Origin: Rhynchosporium graminicola
Lineage: Eukaryota > Ascomycota > Leotiomycetes > Helotiales > Ploettnerulaceae
DNA length: 64,000 bases
Assembly (NCBI GenBank): GCA_900074885.1
Contig: FJUW01000025.1
Coordinates: forward strand, 448,152 to 512,151
Direction: 5' to 3'
Made by a program: the position numbers and the translations under genes. Of this stretch, positions 22,419 to 32,055 are shown in pieces; the first letter of the stretch is position 1; every line of letters begins with the position of its first letter. Under the pieces are notes generated by a model that searched no databases, was not told the origin of the DNA, and was given only the letters and a program-made list of their open reading frames with translations.

Positions 22419-24647
22419 ATCCTTATATACTCGGAAACGCTCTAGGAATATAAGGAATATATTAAATTAGTATTATAATACTTAATAGATATTAGACTTT
22501 AAGTAGATATTAAGAAAAGCGAATTCTATATTACTCGGACTAAATACCTTAGATATATTATTATTACTAACGGAATCGAGCTAGATCCTAAGAAGGTAGT
22601 ACTATTAGTAAATTAGAAATACCCCGAAATAGTAATAGCTATAAAATCCTTCTTAGGATTCTATAGGTTCTACTATTAATTTATTTGGAATTTCGGCCTT
22701 ATTACTAAACCTCTCTTAGTGCTTACTCGGCCTATAGTACTATAGAATTTTACTAACGATTATAAGAAGTCCTTTAACGATTTATATTAATAGCTATTAT
22801 TAGTATAGAAACTATATTATTTCGACTCTGAATTATAGACTAAACTAGAAACTAATACTTCTGATAGTATAATAGCTAGAATTATCTCCTAATTATATAA
22901 AGATAACTAGTAGTATCTAATTAGATTCTACTCTTATATTCTTAATAGATATGAACTAAACTAGGAGATCTATAATAAGAAGCTATATACTATTATTAAG
23001 TCTTTCCGGAAATAGAGACCGGAACTTATATCTTTATAATACTATACTAGCGTATATACGGACTATCGATCCTTAGAGTACTTTATAACTACTAAAGTCC
23101 TAACTAGTAAATAAGCTAGATAGATAGAATTCCTTTCCGAATTTAACTTTCAAATTATATATACGCTTAGTAAAGATAACGCTAAAGCTAATATCTTTAG
23201 TTATAAGGAATAAGATCTAAGGATATAGGAATAATAGAAATAGGATAATAGATCTCGAGTTTTATTACTTTTAGACTACTTAGACCCTAGGATTAATATA
23301 GAACTAGCTGAATATTATATCGATTAAATTAGTTATATATACTTAATATCGCTAAGGACTAATACGTTATCGGAACCTATATATAACTCTTTTAATTTAA
23401 TCGAGAAACTATATTAATTTAACTAAGAATTATTCTCTAATAAATAGAATATATTAGGAAATAGCTATATTATTAATAATAGCTTACTATTTTATAATAG
23501 TTATTTATACGTATAACGCTATACCTTACTATATACTTATTTAATTAGTAAAGTCTATAATTAAGTTTCCTCTGCTTATCCAAACGCTTATAAGACTACT
23601 GAAATAATTTCTACTTATTACTACTAGAAAGGACTTATATTAGATATAAAATAGTATACTTATAATTACTACTCCTACTAGTACTCTTATCTAAAGCAGA
23701 CGAAATAGTAAGGATTCCTCTATCTATTACTAGTACTTAGCTACTTTATATAGTACTTAGCTATAGATTTTAAGGACTTCTCGCTTAATAACTAAGGGTT
23801 TAATAGGATACTAGTATTTATTAACTACCTAAGGAAAGACTTTATATCGATATCGTGCTATTATAATATCGATACCCGTAAGATAGCAATATTATTTATC
23901 TAATAGATATATTATTTCAGATATACTCTTAAGTTAATTATATCTAACTAAAGAGCTAAGTTTATCTTATCCTTCTAATAAGAGTTTTACTATATAATTA
24001 GAGTTAAGGTTAAGCTCTCTACTTCTTTCTATTAGTAAACTAATAGATAAATAGAGATTATAAACTAGTATATTAACTAATACTTTAGACCTTTTATTAA
24101 CTATTACTAGAGTAACTAGGGCGAACTACTACTAATAATAGACCGCGCTTAAGTAACCTTACCTTACGATTTTATTAGTATAGCGCTATATACTTTTAAA
24201 TATAATATACTATTATAAAATAGCTAAGATTAGAAGTAACTTACCGTATCGATACTATAAAAGAAGCTTAATTATACTAATACTAAATCCTTAGCTAAAC
24301 GTACTAAATCTGCTATTAAGGTTATAAAAGCTAATATACTAGCTATCTAGTAGAGGATAAGTACTATAATTAACCCGAAACGGCATAATATCGATTAGGA
24401 AGTTAGAGATAAGGTATTTCTCTCTATAAGGAACCTTAAGAATTATTAGCTAAGTAAGAAGCTATCTAGTCTCTAGGTAAGACTATACTAGGTCCTAGCT
24501 AAGATCGGATACTCCTATAAGCTAGATTTACCCTTAGGATCTTCTATTTATAATATATTTACTCCCGAATTACTCTTTAAGGACTCGGACGACTTATTAC
24601 TAAGCTAAGAGTTATAAAACCTACTCCCGGAGGTTATCGCTACTTAA

Positions 24648-24770
24648 GAAGAGTAGGAGTTATAAGATATACTCGCTATATAGCTATTAAGAGATAATCT
24701 GAAGTATTAAGTTAGCTAGCTAAGCTATAACCCGGACCTAACTTAGTATAACGCTTCTAACTTAATAAAT
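24648..24770 (+). pseudogene. Chromodomain remnant at the end of Gypsy integrase (first copy)
   Basis: Reading through TAG/TAA as Trp or Gln gives a chromodomain core: an EE-x-E start, an ILAI...LLR strand, LKY-x-VS-x-LSY and NPDLT-x-YNAS. This places the element among chromoviruses, whose integrase C-terminus binds modified histones. The second copy is at about 26648-26770. Confidence 0.65.
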
Positions 24771-24975
24771 ACTCTATATAAGCTTAGAGACTTCTACGCT
24801 ACTAACTTAAGTAAACCTAGACTTCCGCGTAAACTAAAATAGTAGATTAAGGCCTAGGAAGATAGAATAGATAACTATAGTTACTTAGAGGATAATAAGC
24901 TATTATAATTACTAGTATTAGAATTTATTACTAAGAATAATCCCCTGATTATACTTTATAATAACGCTATATCTA

Positions 24976-25931
24976 AAACTTTACTTCTTTAACTATCTCT
25001 ACTTTATTAGCTTTCTCTCTTAAGTTCTCCGGAGCTTCTAATAAATCTAGAATATCTAGAACTAGAACTACTATATCTAACTCCTTACTTAAATTTACTA
25101 ACGTAACTTTAGTAGTAGACTAAGTATAATAGCTAATCCTATAAGCTTTTTTCTTTAGAGAAAGTCTAAGAGTATCGAGATCTGATATTATCTCTAAACT
25201 AGAAGGTAAATTCCTCTTTCCTTTAGTATTAGATATTATAGCTTTAAATATAGCTTTCTTCGCAAATTCCTATATAATAGCGTTTAACTCTTTCGTCTAC
25301 TTTAATACTATTTATACTATTAACTTAGATTTCGCTAAATCTACTATTAGAAGATCTAAATCTTATATTACGTTAGTATTATACTAGTATCTAAGGGTTT
25401 AAGATCTTAACTTACTATCTTAATAAACTCTAACTCCTTAAATATCTTCTCTATAAAACGCCTTAAAGCCTAAGTCTTCGCTAATTATATAGTAGTAATC
25501 TCTAATATAATAGTAGGAGTAGCAGATTTCGCGAGATAATAAATATAATTAATCGCCTTATAAGTAGCTATAATACCGCCCCGATTTAGCTCCGTATCTT
25601 TAGCTTCGCTACTAGGAAGTAAACTAAATAAAATAGTATACTTTATATTAATATAGTTAGGTAACTATAACGCGTTAGTATATATAACTATATTTAGGTT
25701 TAAGTAACTTATATACTTATAATTACTTTTTAACGCTAAATAATACTTATTAAGCTTAGACTTAAGCTTATTAAACGAATATAGAAGCTCTAGAACAGGA
25801 GTATTATTATAATTTATCTTAAGGAAAGCGTAAATATATTATAAGTAATATATATAATACGCCGCCGAAAGAGTACTAGTAGGAACTAGTAAGAGTATTA
25901 TAGGAGTTAGCGTTATAGATCCGTAGAACTC
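24976..25931 (-). pseudogene. Decayed antisense gene, first copy in G3
   Basis: Same gene as 14170-15125, on the minus strand here because pol is on plus. Exon A is 25416-25931, the intron 25363-25415 with GTAAGT donor and TACTAAC branch motif intact, and exon B 24976-25362. The acceptor has mutated from TAG to TAA. Near the 5' end the peptide differs slightly from the other copies. The copy is cut by the junction at 25950. Confidence 0.62.
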
Positions 25932-26975
25932 TTATACCTTACCTAAAGANAGGAGCTTAGTTAGTCTTATCCTTCTAGTAAGAGTTTTACTATATAATTA
26001 GAGTTAAGGTTAAGCTCTCTACTTCCTTCTACTAGTAAACTAATAGATAAATAGAGATTATAAATTAGTATATTAACTAACGCCTTAGACCTTTCGTTAA
26101 TTACTACTAGAGTAACTAAAGCGAACTACTACTAATAATAAACCGCGCCTAAGTAACCCTACCTTATAACTCTATTAGTATAGCGCTATATACCCTTAAA
26201 TATAATATATTACTACGGAATAGCTAGGACTAGAAGTAACTTACCAGATTAATACTATAAGAGAAGCTTAATTATATTAATACTAAATCCCTAGCTAAAC
26301 GTGCTAAATCCGCTATTAAGGTTATAAAAGCTAATATACTAGCTACTTAGTATAAGATAAGCGCTATAACTAACAAGAAAAAAAAAAATATAAACTAAGA
26401 AGTTAGAAATAAAGTATTTATCTATATAAAGAACCTTAAGAATTACTAGCTAAGTAAGAAGCTATCTAGTCTCTAGGTAGGATTATACTAGGTCTTAGCT
26501 AAGATCAGATACTCTTATAAGCTAGATTTACCCCCGGGATCTTCTATATATAATATATTTACCCCTAAATTACTCTTTAAGGACCCGGATAACTTATTAC
26601 TAAGCTAGGAGTTACTAAACCTACTCTCGGAGGTTATTACTACTTAAAAAGAGTAGGAGTTATAAGATATACTTATTATATAGCTCTTAAGAGGTAATCT
26701 GAAGTATTAAGTTAGCTAGTTAGGCTATAACCCGGACTTAACTTAGTATAACGCTTCCGACTTAATAAGTACTCTATATAAGCTTAGAGACTTCTATACT
26801 ACTAACTTAAGTAAACTTAGACTTCTGCGTAAACTAGATTAGTAGATTAAGGCCTAGGAAGATAGAATAGATAACTATAGTCACTTAGAGGATAATAAGC
26901 TATTATAGTTACTAGTATTAGAATTTATTACTAGGAATAATCTCCCGATTATACTCTATAATAACGCTATATCTA

Positions 26976-27931
26976 AAACTTTACTTCTTTAACTACCTCT
27001 ACTTTACTAGCTTTCTCCCCTAAGTTCTCCGGAGCTTCTAGTAAATCTAGAATATCTAGAACCGGAACTACTATATCTAACTCTTTACCTAAATCTACTA
27101 ATATAGCTCTAATAGTAGACTAAGTATAATAGCTAATCCTACGGGCTTTCTTCTTTAGAGAGAGTCCGGGAGTATCTAGATCTAACGCTATCTCTAAACT
27201 AGAAAGTAAATTCCTCTTTCCTTTAGTATTAGATATCGTAGCTTTAAATATAGCTTTCTTTATAAATTCCTATATAATACTATTTAACTCCTCTATCTAC
27301 TTTAATATCGTTTCGGCTATTAACTTAGATTTCGCCGAATTAACTATTAGAAGATCTAAATCCTATATCGCGTTAGTATCATACTAGTATCTAAGGGTTT
27401 AAGATTATAACTTACTACTTTAATAAACTCTAACTCCTTAAATACTTTCTCTATAGAACGCCTTAAAGCTTAAGTCTCTATTAATTATATAGTAGTAATC
27501 TCTAATATAGTAATAGGAGTAGTAGATTTCGCGAGATAATAGATCTAATTAATAGCCTTATAAGTAGCTATAATACTACTCCGATTTAGCTCCGCGTCCT
27601 TAGCTTCGCTACTAAGAAGTAAACTAGATAAAATAGTATACTTTATATTAATATAATTAAGTAACTATAACGCGTTAGTATATATAATTATATTTATATT
27701 TAAGTAACTTATATACTTATAACTACTCTTTAATACTAAATAATACTTATAAAGCTTAGAGTTAAGCTTATTAAATAAGTATAAGAGTTCTAAAATAAGA
27801 GTATTATTATACTTTATCTTAAGGAAAGCGCGAATATATCATAAGTAATATATACGATACGCCGCCGAAAGAGTACTAGTAGGAACTAGTAAAAGCACTA
27901 TAAGAGTTAGTATTATAGATCTATAAAACCC
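26976..27931 (-). pseudogene. Decayed antisense gene, second copy in G3, with fully intact intron signals
   Basis: Exon A is 27416-27931 and exon B 26976-27362. The 53-bp intron 27363-27415 keeps all three signals: GTAAGT donor, TACTAAC branch point and TAG acceptor. The intron is phase 0. Exon B begins with DLDLLIVNSAKSKLIAETIL and continues with stops only where CAG/CAA or TGG could have been. Being antisense to the element's genomic RNA, the intron would not be spliced out in that RNA and so would survive retrotransposition. No family recognised. Confidence 0.68.
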
Positions 27932-28415
27932 TTATACTATACTTAAGGACTATTCTTAAAACTAAGATAAGAAACTTACTTATATTAAGAGAAGAGTTAA
28001 TTAGGTCGATTAATATATAAGATTATAGTAGACTACTATAGTAGTTAGTAATAATACCTACTATAGGAGCTATATCGTAGTCTAGGGAGAGTAAACTTAT
28101 AAGTTAAAGTAGTTATCGCAGTTAAAAAGGAAAAGATCTAATATTAATAAACTTCTTCTTTTATATACCTTACGCTCTACTTAAACTCGACTCCTATTAT
28201 AAATAGATAAAGTAAATACTGCTTACCGCCCGATTTAGAAGCTATAACTAATATAGTACTATTATAGCGATATAACTAGTCAGAACCTAATAAAGAATTT
28301 ACTACTACTAAAGAGCGGCTAGCGCTTATTACGCGAATATCGACGAAAATAGTTATAATAAAAACTAATTCTAGTATAAACTATAACCTTCCGAGCTTAA
28401 GGTTAAGCTCTTCTT

Positions 28416-28424
28416 AGGGGGGAG
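28416..28424 (+). promoter_or_regulatory. Polypurine tract of copy G3
   Basis: aggggggag lies just upstream of the 3' LTR (28429), where the plus-strand DNA primer of an LTR retrotransposon is expected. The reverse complement is seen beside the inverted LTR at 13684, and a related tract beside LTR-B at 6802 and 10810. This fixes element orientation. Confidence 0.75.
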
Positions 28425-28428
28425 ATAA

Positions 28429-28696
28429 TATAACGATAGCTTACCTAAATATTATATAAGAAGAAAGATAGATAATAGGGCTTAAGTTTATAAGTATCCC
28501 GGTAGAACTAGTATCCGACTCGGTATAGTATCAGACTAGTACCGGTATATATATATAAGGTGCCTTATACTCTATCTCTCTTCTTCTTCCTTCCTTATCT
28601 TTTTGTTTCCTTTATAGTAGACTATATAAGATCGCTCTTAGCCTCCCTACTTATTTATTCTTACTTATATACTGCCTTGAGTCTTGTGTCGTTACA
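28429..28696 (+). repeat. LTR-A, 3' LTR of copy G3
   Basis: A 268-bp LTR starting tataacgatagcttacc (mutated tgtgacg...) and ending gtcttgtgtcgttaca. Its 3' end is well preserved while its 5' end is mutated. Confidence 0.87.
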
Positions 28697-28904
28697 GCTA
28701 GTGCTAGTACTATAGCTAGTACTATAGCTGCAACTGAGTCTATAGTAGGCTCAGTAGACTCAGTTGCAGTACTCTTAGTATTGATTTTCAGGGTTATTTT
28801 AGCTGGTTGTACTAGCGCAGAAGGTAGTCGAGTATATAGTTTAGTCGATTTACGTCCTTTTGGAGCTTTTGTACTAATCTTGGAAGCAGATTTAGGAGGT
28901 ATAG
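28697..28904. other. Inner part of the host element at the right edge, with a 15-bp hairpin
   Basis: Unlike the block to its left, this stretch is not heavily RIP-mutated; a minus-strand frame stays open over about 28696-28965 without an ATG. It contains a near-tandem gctagtactata motif and a perfect 15-bp stem (28728-28742 with 28755-28769, 12-base loop). It probably belongs to the same element as the inverted repeat arm at 28905-29097. No protein family recognised. Confidence 0.5.
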
Positions 28905-29097
28905 CCGCAGACTGAATATATACTCTATAGATCAAGAGCTTCAAAAAGAAGTAGTTTGAAGGCAAATCGGTATAGTATTCATAGAGCTTTAGTAGTTTCT
29001 AGTTCTGATAATTACAGTATATTAATATTTGGTAGGGTTCACACTAAAAGGCGGTGTACCGGCGTTATTTACTGAAGAATCACGCCAAACCGAAGAA
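28905..29097 (-). repeat. Right arm of the ~192-bp inverted repeat
   Basis: Reverse complement of 6341-6532. It ends outward in ccgaagaa and contains the short direct repeat gaagaatca twice (29084 and 29093). It is less transition-mutated than the left arm. Confidence 0.7.
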
Positions 29098-29277
29098 TCA
29101 CTGTATTAGCGCCGCGTGGCTATGCGCTCTACCTTCACAAGCAACATACAATATCCTCCCCCTCTATGATCGACTTACACGCGGCCTCACCAATTCAATT
29201 GATATGCAATGAGGCCAGTCCTCTGCAAACTAAACTTCAAAGAGCCTTGATTGTTCGATCCCGGCTTTTCGATCGCT

Positions 29278-32055
29278 ATGTCTAACTTCAAGCGTGCTCC
29301 AGTGCATGCTGGAGGTCCAGGTAGGAGCTCTATCCTGACCTCCCTAAAGGCAGCGGAAATGATTGGAGGAAAGCCAGTTCTGCCAGCAGAGATAGTTTCG
29401 ACGATTCTGGATTACCTACCAATTCCGGACCTCATGAGTTTTGCCCGGACCTCGAAACGAATGCTGGAAATGGTTTACGAGGACTCGAGATGGGTACAGA
29501 GGTTAAAGGTCATGGGCGTCTGGAATGAGGGCGAGGCCAGGAAGAGATTCGAAGAGGCTGTGAAGATGAAGAGGGAGATCATGCGGATACGTGCTGAGGA
29601 AGAGGGGAAACGTACGGGTATTGGCGTTAATGGGAATGCGGCCCAGAGAAAAACGAGTACGACACTTTTCGATGCTGGGGTGGAAGAGGAACGACAGCGA
29701 CAGTCTACGGAAGTGGCTTCGAAAGCTGCCGGAACGTCAATTGAAGATGGATTCGAGACCCTGGCTCTGTCCTCTGTGGCCCAATCTAGCAATACCTCGA
29801 CCGCTCGAGCAGCAATGCTGGATCCAGAAGCATTACTAAACATATTCTCTGGGTTGAAATCAATACGAGGATCTGCAAGGCAGGAATATGCAAAGATTTA
29901 TGCTGCTTTAGCACCGTTTTATTACGACCTGGCAAGGTCGAGAAGTCATATGGATCCAATTATATTTCGAGTTTACAGAGATCCAGAACAACAGGCTCAG
30001 ATGCTGGCACATCTACAGATATTTTCTCGAACTGATTGGGCACAGGGTTGGAGGCAAAGAGAAGAGAAGCTTAACACAATGATTGGTATATTTGAGAATG
30101 CCGTCTTACGAGAATTTGAGCAGGGTTACGAGGGAATGGATGTTGATGGGAGGATGCGCCGCTATGCCCAAGTTCTGGCCGTTCTGAATGGTGGCCACGC
30201 ATGCATAGAGTTGTTTGTTCAAAAACATCCCATGTTCACGGATCGAGAATATCTTGGTAATTCGATGGATTGCATCAACCAAGCTTCGTCAGATGGTGTA
30301 GCACTAGAACCGTCACGCCAATTTCTAGAGAAGCTATCCAAGAAAGTCAATGAGCAGTCCGATGTCATTGATAGAGTGTTTCCGCCAGGAGAAGATGTTC
30401 TTCAGTTGTTTCTGGATAAAATCGCTGAAGACATCCTCATGGAATATGTCACCCCGTTGTTCGACGAATGTCACGAGAGAAGCATTCCATCCTATCTCAA
30501 AGCTGTGTCTGGGTTATTTGAACAGAGCATCCGATTTGGGGCAAGTTTGAAACCGACCAAGAATTCTGGTGATAGCTTCCCCGCCACGATCAAGTCAGTT
30601 CTGGCAAGAGTCTTCGAGCCTCATGTGGACCTGTATCTATCAGAAGAGTTTGATAATTTCAAGAAAAAAGCCGAGGCCGAAGTCGGGATATGGGAGAGTA
30701 AGCTGTCTGCACAAGACGCTACGTCGGAGTCTTTCTTTATGGCCAATGTCAGTCGACAGGCTGATAAGAAGGATTTCTTGAGCTCCTTCAAGAAGGTGGT
30801 TATGATGCCTGTCAATGTTCTCCCTAGTCTGCCGATATCTTCGCCTTTTGGGGCAGCAAAGGTCTTATCACCTGGTGTAACAGCCAATCGTTTTAGTGTT
30901 CAAGCCTCTCCAGGTCCATCCAGACCTCAAACTCCAGGCCTTGGTGCTGCTGGCAACCGATCGTCGACTCCTCTGCCAGGGCACGCACCGACGGATGAGC
31001 TAGCTGCGAAAGCAGCCCTGATGGCGTCGAGGTTGGAAGGCATTCGATCCCTGTTCAGTATCGAGGTTGCGCTTGATCTGACACATTCTGCGAAAGCAAG
31101 CATTGAGCGGGCCGCCCTTTTTGTCCGCCTTGGTGGTCAGACAGGCGAAGAAGCACGAGAGCAATGCGAAGCTATCTTTGTTTCCCTGCTTCAGATCCTA
31201 GGAAATCGGCATGTCAAGATAGGATTCGACAAGGCCGTAGATCATCTATCAAAATACAACCCTCGAGAAGTCAGTGAGCATCAACAGGGTGTAGCACCAC
31301 TAGTCACGTTCTTGGAGCTTGTCAATGTCGGTGATCTTATTTCGCAGATGATCGATGTATTCTACGAGCAACAGCTCGCTGCTACCAAACTAGCAGACCG
31401 CAACGATTTCCTCGATCCGGCCGTCAAAGCCAAGAAGAAATTTGAACAGATGCTCGACGAGCGAGTAGCAGCTGGACTTAATAAGGGCATCGACGTGCTA
31501 ATGGATGAAGTCGAATACCTCTGCGCAACGCTCCAGCGACCCACAGATTACAACCCTTTACCAGCCTCCGATCCTCGAACCCAAACCTTCGAAATAGGTA
31601 CCACCCAAGCCGCTGAAAAGGTGGTCAATCTCGTCCAATCCCACACCAAGATGTTGACGGGCAGCACGGATAAAAACATGCTCGATGTTTTCAACCAAGA
31701 AGTTGGTCTCCGCCTCTTCACCGCCATCTGCAAACACCTCAAACGGCAACGCATCAGCGTCGACGGCTCTATGCGCCTCATCTCTGACATGAACCTTTAT
31801 TTCGTCTACATTCGCACGCTCAAGAATCAGGACCTATTAGAGTATTTCAAGGCGCTGAGAGAGCTTAGTCAGATCTATCTGATTGATCCTAAGCATGCGA
31901 AGGAGATGGCGGAAGTCATCGCTGACGGGGATCGCTTTCATGGTATCTTTCGCGCGGAAGAGGTTTATGAATTTGCGGAGAGGAGGGCGGATTGGTATAC
32001 GGTCAAGAAGAATGTGGAGAGGGCCATGTATGGGATTGGATGTGGGATTATGTGA
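29278..32055 (+). CDS. RCY1: Recyclin-1-like F-box/Sec10-type protein
   Basis: Single-exon gene, 925 aa. The frame is open from a TTG at 29251, but the first ATG is at 29278. An F-box lies at about residues 33-77 (LPAEIVSTILDYLPIPDLMSF), followed by a variable linker. A long helical Sec10-like region fills most of the rest (about 200-915), with a Pro/Ser-rich insert near 545-585. The last four residues are CGIM, a CaaX prenylation box; yeast Rcy1 also carries a CaaX box, needed for its membrane role. Rcy1 pairs with Skp1 and acts in recycling of plasma-membrane proteins from early endosomes. The start lies only about 180 bp from the right inverted-repeat arm, so its promoter is squeezed between a RIP-mutated block and the ATG. 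The reading frame itself shows no damage. Confidence 0.9.
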   Translation: MSNFKRAPVHAGGPGRSSILTSLKAAEMIGGKPVLPAEIVSTILDYLPIPDLMSFARTSKRMLEMVYEDSRWVQRLKVMGVWNEGEARKRFEEAVKMKREIMRIRAEEEGKRTGIGVNGNAAQRKTSTTLFDAGVEEERQRQSTEVASKAAGTSIEDGFETLALSSVAQSSNTSTARAAMLDPEALLNIFSGLKSIRGSARQEYAKIYAALAPFYYDLARSRSHMDPIIFRVYRDPEQQAQMLAHLQIFSRTDWAQGWRQREEKLNTMIGIFENAVLREFEQGYEGMDVDGRMRRYAQVLAVLNGGHACIELFVQKHPMFTDREYLGNSMDCINQASSDGVALEPSRQFLEKLSKKVNEQSDVIDRVFPPGEDVLQLFLDKIAEDILMEYVTPLFDECHERSIPSYLKAVSGLFEQSIRFGASLKPTKNSGDSFPATIKSVLARVFEPHVDLYLSEEFDNFKKKAEAEVGIWESKLSAQDATSESFFMANVSRQADKKDFLSSFKKVVMMPVNVLPSLPISSPFGAAKVLSPGVTANRFSVQASPGPSRPQTPGLGAAGNRSSTPLPGHAPTDELAAKAALMASRLEGIRSLFSIEVALDLTHSAKASIERAALFVRLGGQTGEEAREQCEAIFVSLLQILGNRHVKIGFDKAVDHLSKYNPREVSEHQQGVAPLVTFLELVNVGDLISQMIDVFYEQQLAATKLADRNDFLDPAVKAKKKFEQMLDERVAAGLNKGIDVLMDEVEYLCATLQRPTDYNPLPASDPRTQTFEIGTTQAAEKVVNLVQSHTKMLTGSTDKNMLDVFNQEVGLRLFTAICKHLKRQRISVDGSMRLISDMNLYFVYIRTLKNQDLLEYFKALRELSQIYLIDPKHAKEMAEVIADGDRFHGIFRAEEVYEFAERRADWYTVKKNVERAMYGIGCGIM

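Larger units (their letters stand above)
23951..27949. repeat. Duplicated ~2.0 kb segment meeting at an undetermined base
   Basis: Sequence 23951-25949 (integrase to antisense gene) is repeated at 25951-27949. Matching landmarks stay exactly 2,000 bases apart, including antisense intron donors at 25415 and 27415 and chromodomain remnants near 24650 and 26650. The copies differ by scattered transitions, so they are not one read duplicated. Base 25950 is N, the only ambiguous base in the window, and lies on the junction. A join of two different element copies during assembly is the simplest explanation; a real tandem duplication is the alternative. Confidence 0.8.
18920..28696 (+). mobile_element. 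Ty3/Gypsy chromovirus, longest copy G3, with an internal ~2 kb duplication
   Basis: LTR-A at 18920-19187 and 28429-28696 bound 9.8 kb. Without the duplicated 2.0 kb this would be about 7.8 kb, a normal size for a chromovirus. Order on the plus strand: gag with a ruined zinc knuckle (20761-20802), protease region, RT (about 22080-22440, YLDN at 22407-22418), RNase H, integrase, chromodomain (about 24648-24770 and again 26648-26770), an antisense gene region, polypurine tract (28416-28424), 3' LTR. All pol frames are broken by TAA/TAG. The element cannot encode functional protein, and its flanking pentamers do not match. Confidence 0.83.

Noticed and set aside
6597..28696. A CRISPR-like array or a large programmed repeat system
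   Set aside because: The repeats are LTRs and duplicated element parts with 5-bp target duplications in places, not short repeats with unique spacers; the organism is a fungus.
28651..28965. 104-codon minus-strand frame at the right edge of the block as a gene
   Set aside because: No ATG start (begins with TTG), partly LTR sequence at its end, no known domain.
6341..29097. A giant Starship-type mobile element
   Set aside because: No tyrosine-recombinase captain gene and no cargo genes; contents are only retroelements.
6341..29097. A target-site duplication at the outer edges of the inverted repeat arms
   Set aside because: The flanking bases (atataagct and tcactgtat) share no convincing direct repeat.
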